Positions 11,037 through 23,000 of a DNA stretch of 64,000 bases are shown here, piece by piece. A program made the position numbers and the translations under genes. Origin of the DNA: Imbricaverruca yamaguchii (lineage: Eukaryota > Arthropoda > Thecostraca > Neoverrucidae). The DNA is taken from NCBI GenBank assembly GCA_034440575.1, contig JAOTOL010001552.1, positions 484,501 through 548,500 of the forward strand. The letters run 5' to 3'. The notes below the pieces were generated by a model. The model did not search any database. It was not told the origin of the DNA and saw only the letters and a program-made list of their open reading frames with translations. Positions within the stretch are counted from its first letter, which is position 1. The number at the start of each line of letters is the position of its first letter.

Positions 11037-14000
11037 CTGTGGGTGCGGCCGTAAGGTCGGTTTTACGTTCGGTCTCACAGCGGCCGCCAATGTTGGCAGG
11101 CGAACACTCACGAGCACCACTTGCCAACAAAATAACGTCAAGCAATCCAACAAAAGCTTCCAAAATAGCATGAAATAATTACCGATCGCATGTAGTGTCA
11201 ACATTCATACTGTGGCACCCACTTACCCATGGGCTCGTCCGACTCGCTCTTCTCGTCGGCCGGCGGCTTAAACTCGTCGCTCTCGTCTGAGCTGCGTTTG
11301 AATTTACGCCCGAAGCTCATCGGTTCGATCGGCCGCAACTGAAAAGATCACACGTTATCAGCCCTAACTCAGCACAGCCACAACCGGGATTCCTATCTAT
11401 GCCTCTGGTATCTCTTCATGAGGTCTGGGGAAATAGTGACGGTCAAAAGCCCAGATCAGCACCCAAACGCCGATTCACCAAGCACAGTTAGTTATTAGAG
11501 CTTTAGGGCGCATCGATTCACCAAGCCCTATTCAAACAGCTTAGTACATGGTTAGTAATGACTGGCCATGCGGCAAACTCCATCGCGAACACGTATCTTT
11601 CGATGTCAGCATTACCGATCGAATCGATCCACAGACGTCGACGAAACATAATCTGACCACAATCAAAATGAAAAGTTGGTGTACCACTGTCTGGTGCACC
11701 AATGGGCAGTGTAGTTTGCACTCAAGCCACGGTAGATGGGGAGGGGGCACACTTTCGAGATCCACCATGACTTTTCGCATCAGCCCTCCTGCCGAAACAA
11801 TGAAGCCACGTTTGCTATTATTCGCCCAGCTAAAACTACATCTGCATTGTGTTGTGATCAGCCGATACATAAACATACCTAGGATAATTCATTTACAAGC
11901 GGCCACAACTGAAACGCATTACCGAGAATCCAGTAATAGCCGCCCAAATTCAGATGCAGGATCAAGTCCAGTCACAGCAGCCCACAACTGATGGGCGCTG
12001 GATGACCGACGCCGTCGATGCGCCCATAAACCCAAATAGCCAACCAACCAGCTCACAACTAACGCCAGAAGCCCAGTCACAATTCCCAATAACTGACACA
12101 CCAGAAGCCCAGTCACATTTTTTTTCTCTCCTTTTTAGCAGAGGCAGAATGCCATCTGCTAAAGATGTATTACGTTGAAGAAAGGGTTACGTTAATCCGG
12201 CTTATGTGGCATCCGTTAATTTTATTATATCAAATAAGCAAGAGAGGAAAGATGAGCCCAGTTCCTAACAATCGACACAACGCCGGCAGTGCGGCCAGTC
12301 GCCCACAGCTGTCCGCCCGAACCTGCTCACCGTATCACTGTCCGACTCGGACTCCAGGATGGCCGCGTAGTTGGCTATCTTGCCGCGCGTGCGGCGCGCC
12401 AGCGGCTCCACCTCGGGTTCCGGGTCGGCGCGCTGCACGCGCCGGCGCGGCTTGGCCGCCGGCGGGTCGCCGGAAGTGACGCGCTTCTTCGGTCGCGACT
12501 TGCCGCCGCTCTTCTTGCGGGATTTGGCTGGCGGTCGTCGGCCGGCAGACCGCACCGGCGCCTTCCTCCTGTGAGAGGAGGGCAGCGGTGAGGGAACAGA
12601 TTTCGAGATCGGGCGACGTTTTCGGGGAGAGAGAGTGAGAGAGAGTGAGTGAGTGAGAGAGTGAGTGAGAGAGTGAGATAGTGAGATAGTGAGTGAGTGA
12701 GAGAGAGAGTGAGTGAGTGAGTGAGTGAGTGAGTGAGTGAGTGAGTGAGAGAGTGAGTGAGAGTGAGTGAGAGTGAGTGAGAGTGAGTGAGTGAGTGAAT
12801 GAGTGAATGAGTGAATGCGTGAGTGAGTGAGTGAGCGAGTGAGATAGTGAGTGAGTAAGATAGTGAGAGAGTGAGTGAGAGTGAGTGAGAGTGAGAGAGA
12901 GAGAGAGAGAGTGAGAGTGAGAGAAATATATAGTGAGAGAGTGAGAGTGAGAGAGAGCGAGAGTGAGAGAGTGAGATAGAGAGTGAGAGTGAGAGAGAGT
13001 GATATAGAGAGAGTGAGAGAGTGAGATAGTGAGTGAGAGAGAGAGAGTGAGATGGTGAATGAGTGAGAGAGTGAGTGAGTGAGTGAGTGAGTGAGAGTGA
13101 GAGAGAGTGAGAGTGAGAGTGAGTGATAGTGAGAGTGAGAGAGAGAGGAGAGAGAGAGGAGAGAGAGAGGAGAGGAGAGAGTGAGAATGAGAGATAAAGG
13201 GAATGAGATAGACACATAGATAAATAGAGATGAGGGAGGGAGGAAGAGAGAAAGGGAGAGAGAACAAAAAAGAGAGGAGAGGAGAGAGGAGAGAGGGGAG
13301 AGGGGAGAGAGCACGACTGCCGAGAGCGAGGGAATAGAAGAACGAGGAGAGGAGCAGTGCAGAAAACAAGCATTTGAACTTCAGACACAGCACAGCGCTT
13401 ACACAGCACTAACAGCGTCACGTACTTTTTCTTCTTGCGTCCCCAGGTTCCGTCCGACTCGTCAGAGTCGTCGCCGGATACCACGAAATCTCGCATTGGC
13501 GGCGGTCGCCTCCTGCCGCCCCATTCCTCGTCACTGCTATCGTCCGACACGTATCGCTGCCGGCGTCTGCAACCAATGATAGAGATAAGGGCTTTTGCTA
13601 GCGTTCGTACCCCGCACCAAAGGTCACACCTCGAACACGACCCGCTGTTACGTAGCTGTAGTCCGTGCCAGGGGTCACAGCCAGCCACGGACCGACACCG
13701 ACGTATGCAACCATGCCAGAGATCACAGGTCAAATACGGACCCCTGCCGGCATCGGTAACGGTGTCAGAGGTCAAACGCACGGACCGTTGTCGGCGTCTG
13801 TAACCCGTGTCAAGTATCACAGTCACACATGGATCGCCCCCAACGTCTGTAATCTCATCAGAGGTCACAGGTTAGACAAGGATCGCTCCATCCCGTTGGT
13901 AGATCGCAGGTCTATTTCTTCTTCTTTTTTAAATAAATTTAATCCGAGTTCTTGTTGTGCTGGCTTTAGGAACTAGGGTCCTATTGCTAAGCAGAGCTTG

Positions 14001-17000
14001 TTGCGTGACCCCCGGCCCCACCACCCGATCTATGAATTCCAGTTCAACGGCAGAATTTAGACCGAAAGTTTAGCGTGCCGTCCATGCACTGACACGGCCG
14101 CCCGGTAGCTCGTCCCCGGCCTTATCGGGCCAGCTGCCAACTGACACTTCCGGCCGGGGGCTAAATGCGAGCGCGCGAAGCGGCTCGAACCCTGTATTGC
14201 CAGGACAGGGGAGATCAGTGCAGGCCAGCGCTCTAACCAACAGAGCTACCGGGGCGGCACGTGACACGCTGGTGGCAGCGACAGGACGAGTTATGACGCG
14301 TTGGTGGTCTCCGTGGATATAGAGTGTGCTTCAACTGGCGAAACACAATATCTATAACTGGTGAATTGGAAAACATCTCAGCATGTTCACGATCGAAGCG
14401 GAAAAAAATACTACAGAAGGTCTAACAACAAACGCGTCGGAATCAGGGTAGATGAAAGCCAATAAAAGACAAAGTGAATGGCAATTCAAATAAATTCATC
14501 GAATTCCAAATAATACAGGAGCAAACGCACCAAACGCCAAGTTGAAAAGGGCATGAAACAAAAAGCATACAGGTCTAGGAGCGAAACGGGTAGAGCAAGT
14601 CGATAATCTTATTACCTAATACCTGACTGGGACCCGGTTGATACCCTGCCCTCTCATCGTGACCCGGCTGACACATACAACTCTCATCGTGACCCGGCTG
14701 GCGCAAATCCCTCTCCCCGTGACCTGATCGACACCCCCTCATTGACCACGACTCAACCGGCACCCCTTCCCTGAGCATGATTCGATCAGCACCCCCTCCC
14801 CTTACCACCGCGGCCCATTTGACACCCTTCCCCTTAGCGGCTCAGCCAACGCCCTCCTCCCTCACCGTGACACGGCCAACACCCTCCCATCTCACCGTGA
14901 CCCAGCCAACACCTGCGCCTCCCACCGTAATCCGGCCATCGTCTTTCCTCTCACCGTGACTGAACCAACACCCTCCCTTCTCATCGTGATCCGACCAACA
15001 CCCTCCCTCCCACCGTAACCCGACCAACACACTCCCCTTTCATCGTGACACGACCAACACCCTCCCCTCTCATCGTGACCCGACCAACACCCTCCCCTCT
15101 TACCGTGACTCGACCAACACCCACCCCTCTTATCGTGACCCGACCAACACTCTCCCTTCCACCGTAGCCCGACCAACACCCTCCCCTCTTACCGTGACCC
15201 GACCAACACCCTCCCCTCTCATCGTGACCCGACCAACACTCTCCCTTCCACCGTAGCCCGACCAACACACTCCCCTTTCATCGTGACACGACCAACACCC
15301 TCCCCTCTCATCGTGACCCGACCAACACCCTCCCCTCTTACCGTGACTCGACCAACACCCACCCCTCTTATCGTGACCCGACCAACACTCTCCCTTCCAC
15401 CGTGACCCGACCAACACACTCCCCTCTCATCGTGACCCGACCAACACTATCTCCTCTCGTTTATTGATTGGTTATTTGGGCTTCGTGGCACCTTAACTGC
15501 TACTGGTTATGCAGCACCCATCACCTTGGCCTCTCACCGTGATCCGGTCAAAACCAGCGCCTCTCACCGTGATCCGACCAACACCCTGGCCTCTCACTGT
15601 GACCCAGTCAGCACCCGCGCCTCTCACCGTGCCCGTGTGGAGCGGCGAGTCGGCTCGCCAGTGGCCTTGCGCCGTCGACGGCGAGTATCCAGCTCGCTGT
15701 CGTCCGACTGCTCGTCCGGATTAAATTCGTCATCCTCCTCGTCCTCGCTGGTCGCCTTGAAGTTGGCGTCCGCCTGGAGGCAGGACTAATGTCAGGCCCG
15801 ACCACAGCGAGTGGCCGCTGATCGCATACGAGTTGTGATGATCACAAAAACAATTCAGTTGACTTACTTCACATGGTGCTGTTGTGCAATTAGAAGCTCC
15901 GCGCACATAGCACATTGGGGATTCTGGTAGAGCTTCTTACTTCCTAGGTTGGTTATTGGGGTCCGTTATGTCCCAAGTGTGTCGACTGCATTGGTTACTC
16001 TGGTTGCTGTTACTGGAGTTTAAGGGCGCATCGCGTTGGTTACCCCAGCCCATCTCCTTTTTAGGTCAGGCTCTTCATGATATGTGCATTGTATGATATA
16101 TATTATTACTAGAACAGGTTATTGGAGGACATATTGGAACATAACTGGCGACTACATGTATGCCCACCATCGGCAGGCCACACACACATACAAACACGCA
16201 CCACGTCGTCATCGTCGGAGCCCTCGTCGTCCAGGTCGTTGATGCGCCGCTTGCGCCGCTTGGCCGGCGGCGGCGGCGCCACGGCGCTGCTGTCCGAGTC
16301 GGCCGCGTCGGCCGCGTCGGCCGGCAGCTCGCTCGGCTCGGCGTCGCCGTCGGCGCTCGGCTGGCCGTCGCCCGCGGCCGTCGGCTCGGCGTCGCTCCCA
16401 GCGGCCGCCGGCGACCGCTGCGCCTCGGCGATGGTCTCCATCGACTTGCCGCGGCCGGCGTTGCCGGCGCCGCGCACCAGGTCCAGCTCGTCCTGCCGCC
16501 CAGCGTCAGCACATCATGGGTGTACAGGGGCGGCTATGCTCGGGCATGTTACGGTACGGTTCTACGATTCTAGCAAGGGATAGAATATCCGGCTCGATTG
16601 TGGACTGACGGCGTTTGCCTCCCGTCTGGTCATCCCCAGGTGTATTAGATCCCACTTATATTTGCAATATCGCTTGGGGGGGGGGGGGTGGATAGATCCC
16701 GCATTTGTTTTTGGAAGAATACGTATGTCCTCAAAATCACAACAAAAACGTATCGTTTCTGTAGCTTGCGTAAAATTTGGTGATTTGACTGGGGTGACAC
16801 TTGCTCTACCCCTGGATTTCCCACTTGCTGCTAGAGCCCGAAGAATGTATGGCTGGCATGAACGCGTTGCTGAGCAAACGTTGAGATATTTTAACGTAAA
16901 CATGCGATCTGCAGACCGCATCGCATGCAGACCGATCTGCAGATCGCATCGCATGCAGAGCGATCTGCTGACGTCAGGATGCAGGTATAGGCACACCTGA

Positions 17001-20000
17001 AGAGCCATATATGCGTGTGCCTAGTAAACATCATATTACGTTAGCTCAACATAAAACAGCTGTCAAACAATGCGATGTGCCATTTCAAACACTGCGATCG
17101 GCCCAGCGACAGAGGACCATTGTAAAAAAACCAAACGGCGGTAACACAAAACACAAGGCCAACCGTAACTCAAAACAAACTCATGCGCTCAACACACTCA
17201 TATGACCACTGCATTGGGACAGCGGGATGGGGAGATGGGCTGAACCTCACTGCGGCCGACTAACCCGAATAGCGTCGTCGATCATCTCGTCGAACTGTTT
17301 GACCTTCTCGCTAATCTCGGCGGCCGGCCGCCGCGCGCGCAGCGTGTAGATGGGCTCGTCCGACTCGGCCGACACCTCCGACTCGGACTCGGCCGACTCG
17401 TCATCGCCGGACGAGCCGTCCGACGAGCTGCTGCCGCCGTCCCCGCCTACCGACGCGTCCGAGTCCTTGTCGTCCTGCCATCGAGACAACAGCAACCAAG
17501 TTAGAACACAGCCAGGATTATAACGGAACCCAAATCTCAGTAGTCAAGGATATTTTGATCTTGGAATTGTGCAGGACGAAGTGAAATTTCTGGCATCTAG
17601 CCATGTAAGTAGGCAAGCGTCTTGTAATGCAGGGACCCAGCCACGACGTTTTCATTTCACGGATGGCAATCAGAGTTAGGGTTGAATACCGTAAGCGAAT
17701 TGGTTGCGTCGCACCAAGCACCAATTTTCACTATGCTTCCAGATATTTTTCGGACATAGTTCTCGCTCACTTCATATTTTTTTTCGCGTTCAGTTTTCAT
17801 GTGTGGCAATTTTTCACGTTGGCCTAACATCACTGCACATGGACCAGAGGGGCTGAAAATTGACTACATTACTACCAAGTTCAAAACCATCCATGCACTT
17901 ACATGTGCCACTTTGGCACAATTACTATTGGAAACATTTGAAAGCCACGATGAATCCCCTAATACGTTAAGTAAATAGTAGCAAAATTAGACATGTTACC
18001 CAAAGGATAATATCTCGAACGTGTTGTGTCATCATGACAAAAGACATAGTATCTGTGTAATACAATATACCATAGTAACAGTGGACTATGAACAATTGGT
18101 TGGTATGTCCTGTAGCAGGTTAGTGGCCAATTTGGCTGGGGGGGCACGCAGTAATACAGCCGACCAATGGTTCGTGACGAGCATAGAGATTAGACGTTAG
18201 CGCACCGGAGACACTGCAGGGCCGTTCCATTTCGCAACAGGGCCAAAGCATAACCAGCCGCCGCCCGGAGCAGAACCAAATCACCTATGAACTCACTTCT
18301 ATTAATAGATGGAAAATGGCGTAACACACGACCACAACAGAACTTAAGATAATCAATTGTGAACGATTCCGTGAAGTTTGGCCTCACCTAAGCTACGTAT
18401 CCTGAGATAACACACGCATGAACCCTGTATAACCAAGGCAGTTGATGCGCCCACAAACCCTAATAAGTAACTAAATAACCTGATAAACTGAATAACCGCC
18501 CTGACCGACCACGAGACAACGATCTACAGTGGGGAATGGTAAACCGTTCGTGATTCAGGGTGGAATATGCTACCCTCTGAACATTGAATATACATTCTTC
18601 CAAAATATGAATAAACTTGGTGCTTCTGTATGTGTTTATGAAGTCTTCATAGCTTGTTTTAAACAGCGGTATAGTAATAATCACCATTGCGGATTGTTTC
18701 ACACAAAAGCATCTTGCAGCACAAATAAAGAGGGATTACCTATGATGTGGCCTGTTATGCCATGCTGTTTTTTTTTTCCCCAAAAGATTTTAAAAAAATT
18801 TTTTTTAAAAAAGAAAAGGGGGTTGGGGGGTACCTAAAAAAAACAAAAAAATTTTTTTTTTAAATTTTTTTTTATTTAAAAAAAAAATTTTAAAAAAAAA
18901 AAAAAAATTTTTTTAAAAAAAATTTTTTCTAAATTTTTTATACATAAATAAAAAATTCCCAAATTATTTAAAAAAAAAAAAAAAAAAATTTTTAAAAAAA
19001 AAAGTGGGTCCCCGGTCATGCCTTCCTACCCAGGGACCGGTGAAGCCGGTCGAGCGGCCATGCCGCGGCACGCAGCCTCGCCACCCAACGGCCTGGCGGA
19101 GGCACACCAGCAGCAGGAGGCGGCCACTACAGTCAGACAGTCAGACAGCCGGTACACCAGCGGCAGGAGGCGGCCACTACAGTCAGACAGTCAGACAGCC
19201 GGTACACCAGCAGCAGGAGGCGGCCACTACAGTCAGACAGTCAGACAGCCGGTACACCAGCAGCAGGAGGCGGCCACTACAGTCAGACAGCCGGCACACC
19301 AGCAGCAGGAGGCGGCCACTACAGTCAGACAGTCAGACAGCCGGTACACCAGCGGCGTGAGGCGGCCGGCACGTCAACGGTCGCCACCCAGCTCTCTCTT
19401 GTTGTTTCAGGCGAGCCGAGTTCGCGCTGCAGCTCGTAAACAGAACGCCCGCAGCCGCCACTGGGACACCAGACATTGGATGTCCGTCTGGCGGTCGGCT
19501 CTGTTGTACGCAGTGAACACTCAGCTCGACTCACCGGGTCGGAGGTGCGGCCGGTCCGCTTGGGACGTCGCGGCGGCAGCACGTTGCCCATGCTGATGTT
19601 GACGTACTCAAGCCGCTGTTTCCGCAGGAGGTCGTTCTCGCGCTGCTTCAGCGTCACGTCGAACTCGTCCAGTCGTAAAGTTAGCGCAGCTATCAGCCGG
19701 GCCTGCCGGGTCACGGCACAGACTGTTAGTCAGTGGCAGGCAAGAGACCTGCAGGGTTACAGCACAGACTGTTAGTTAGTGGCAGGCCAGAGACTTGCAA
19801 GGTCACGACACAGACTGTTAGTCGGCGTCAGGCCAGGGACATGCAGGGCCATGGTACAGGCTGTCAGTTAGGTCAGTGACCTACCGGGTCACAGCACAGG
19901 TTATCCAGGTTATTTTTGCTATCCAGAGCAAGATACTATTAATAGCTAAACTTCTTCTTTTATCACCTAAAGGCTGAAGGATGCTATACCACAGCAATAA

Positions 20001-23000
20001 CCAAACACATACATTCCATTAAAGATTCCGATTATAGAAATCCACGGATATGTTGATCTTTATCCCGCGATTTTCACATTCTAACTCAGCCTACACACAC
20101 CAGAAAGGACGTTCGTCACAGGTTAAATAGATAATTTGTTTTCGATGACAAATATAAAATGGCAATATATTACGTAGTACAGCAATTGTACACCCCAGCT
20201 GTTACAATCTGTCGAAAAGCATGCTCCAGCATCTTGGAGTGCAAATAAAAAATATAACTCCACCCGGGGCCCAATATCGATCGTTAATCGGGTTCCACCA
20301 CGGAATATTAGACGGCAAAGCAGAACTAATTCCAAATCGGAGATCAGATGGCTTTGCCGAGCCCAACACGATGCTCGGCTGGGCTCACCGGGTGCCAATA
20401 AATGCAGACATCCACGTCCGACCAACACGATCGGTCACCATCAGGTCATGCACAGACGACAGCCTGTGTCATTCACACTGCGGCCTCTGTGGTATGTCAT
20501 CACCAGACTCAGGGGAGCTGGCGTATCGACGACTGCTCTAGTTGCCTACTATATACGGAGCATACTGAAAGGAACAGGTGGAAACGAGAGATGTCGATCC
20601 CCCACCCACCAACCCTCGCCAATCGAGAGGAAGGGGTGGTGCGGAATGCCACCACCAATCCATCCATTCGCCGTCGCACAATAGCGCGGTGGCACGCCGC
20701 AGTTTGTAACGATTAACGACATATCATAGGGGTATCCTCTGGTGATTTAGTGACGTCATGCCAAACATCTAACTTTGATATCCTTTTCGAGGAACGTTTA
20801 GCGCGTTTTTGGAGCTCTACTTTCCATATTCTAGTTCAGTTAATATGATCAACGGACTGGTCTTGTATGTCTACACATTTGACTCATGTCATCTATTTGG
20901 CGCAGGGTTAAAATAACGGTTTTTTCGTTGGATGTGAGATGTCGAAGCGAGCACGGTAGGATGTTGAAATTTGTCATGGAATTAGTGTCATTTAAAATGC
21001 TTTTGATGCCCCAGACTCAAATTCGAGCTGATGGTGTAGGTTCCAAGGAGCAGGATGTCGATTGAGCGTTCAGAAAGTAGTATATCCACCCTATTTCACA
21101 AATAATTTATCACTGCTTTGGCGACCTTTCCAGGGCCGATGCCAAACCATTCAGGTCGATTAATCTGAGAGCACATTTAACTGATGTGCGATTGATGTAG
21201 TATGTAACTGATGTTTTCAGAAGCAGTCACGTGCTTACCTTATGCGCCGCTACATATGGACGGATGACTAGTAGTGATACCACCATTAAGCTCAACGATA
21301 CAGAGAACTTGTCCGCTGACACCGACGAAAAAGTATGCTAGTCGCGGCACTCCCAGCAAAGCTGGAAAATAAACTAAGATTTTGAAGCAAAGCCTAAGAG
21401 TTGGTATTGTGCTATCGTGGTAGTCAGCGTAGTGTTAACCGAGAGGCAAACACAATGCATGCTGAAATGTAGTTATGACCAGCGTTGGAAAAGTGGCCCT
21501 TTTTTGGAACTTTTGCCATCCAAAGAATTATACACTCCAGAAAAAAAAAATACACTCCTTGCATTGCTGGACGAATACATGCTTAACTAGCAAGACAGTT
21601 AGATGTCATTATACAATAGTGATAACTTGGGTGGAGAGGAAGATTCAGTCATACTGGGTCCCCTACCACTTTAATGCCACTTAACATTCCATATTTCATA
21701 ACATTCCATCTTCCATATCATTCCATAACATTCCATTTGTGCATGTGTGATTTCTGGTGAAGTGCAGGTTAATTAATAAACAGCCATAAATGCATTCATG
21801 TGTATGTTCTCCATTTGTGAACAAACCTCAGAAGAGTCCAGATGTGCCCAGAAGAATGTATGGATGAACACCAAGAGCTAGAGTGGCATCCACACAACTG
21901 TTAAGCCACAAAGTGTAGCACTTCCCCCAAATCCCCAAAATACTGGTGGATATGAGCCATGTTTTGCCACAGGATAGGAATCTTCATGGGATCTACTACT
22001 TTTCCACACATGTTTTACACACATTTTACGTCCATGAAGCATACAAAGGTTTTTGTGGGTTTGGCTATGGCTAAGCCAAAGGGTTTGGCTAAGTTATGCT
22101 AGATGAGTTTTTTTGTTGTTGTAAGTTAGCCATTTATCAAATTCCTTTGGGGATCATTCAGGATTATAAAGTTTCTTATAAAAAAAAACACTCAGGCTAG
22201 CATAGGCTGTTTGGTTAGAATAGGCCATTTACTTTTAAATTATTAAAGGAAAAATTACTTAGAAAATTTCCATTAAAAATGTCTTTCTTGCATCCAGTTA
22301 GGCTGCAGCTTTTTTCTTCATTTTTAACATTACATTTCATGGCATATTTCCAAACCGAACCAGAGTCACTTTTTTGGTGTCATTTTGTTACCCAACTGCA
22401 CTTGCCAAAAAAATGTGTGGTAACATCATATAGGTACCTACATTATGAATACATTCATAATCATTGCACAAAAAATAAATTTCAAGAAATCAAATCACCT
22501 TAAACTGCAAATTTGTTCATTCAGAAAGTCAGAGACCAGAAATGTTAAAAGTATAATGGTATTCAATGGAGAATGGCGACAGGATGCACCTAACAATTCC
22601 CTGAACATTTCATGAATGCACAAATAATGCTTGAATGCATGCATATCTATAATATCTCCAGTCAATGTGCACTGAAGACCCCCAGCCCCCATTTTGAAAG
22701 AAAAACATTCACGCTTCAAAATGTGGTAAGTGAAAACAGGATTTTCCAGACAAAAGCAAAGCAATCAGTTTTGTTCATTACTACGCTTGTCGGCAAAACA
22801 TCGCAGCAATTAATATTATCATGTCCTTTTCCTTGTATTATCTGAAGACATGCCGTCACACAACACAAGCTTACAGCTTTGGTTTACCCAAATCAATAAC
22901 TCGAATGACCGCGAAGATATTTGATATAGGTAAGTAGGTAGGTACCAACCACTTACCAGGTAATATACGTATCAGGTATATATTCAGGTAATACCAACTC

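Noticed and set aside
10395..11173. Two long plus-strand frames over RSF1 exon 15
   Set aside because: Shadows of the GC-rich, proline-coding terminal exon.
12265..13868. Long minus-strand frames rich in SLSLTHSLT
   Set aside because: They are translations of the (GAGT)n microsatellite that happen to join to RSF1 exons 12 and 13. Only the exon parts are real.
3793..14267. Similar 62-65-residue ALVRALACT...PDKAGDELPGGR frames at 3793-3981 and 14070-14267
   Set aside because: They look like a conserved small protein, but the DNA is a tRNA-derived SINE; the frame follows from the shared repeat, and the third copy at 54 kb does not keep it.
14842..15419. Frames with repeated GCWSGHDERGG on the minus strand
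   Set aside because: Translation of the 30-bp donor array. The repeated start is not a gene and the array is intronic.
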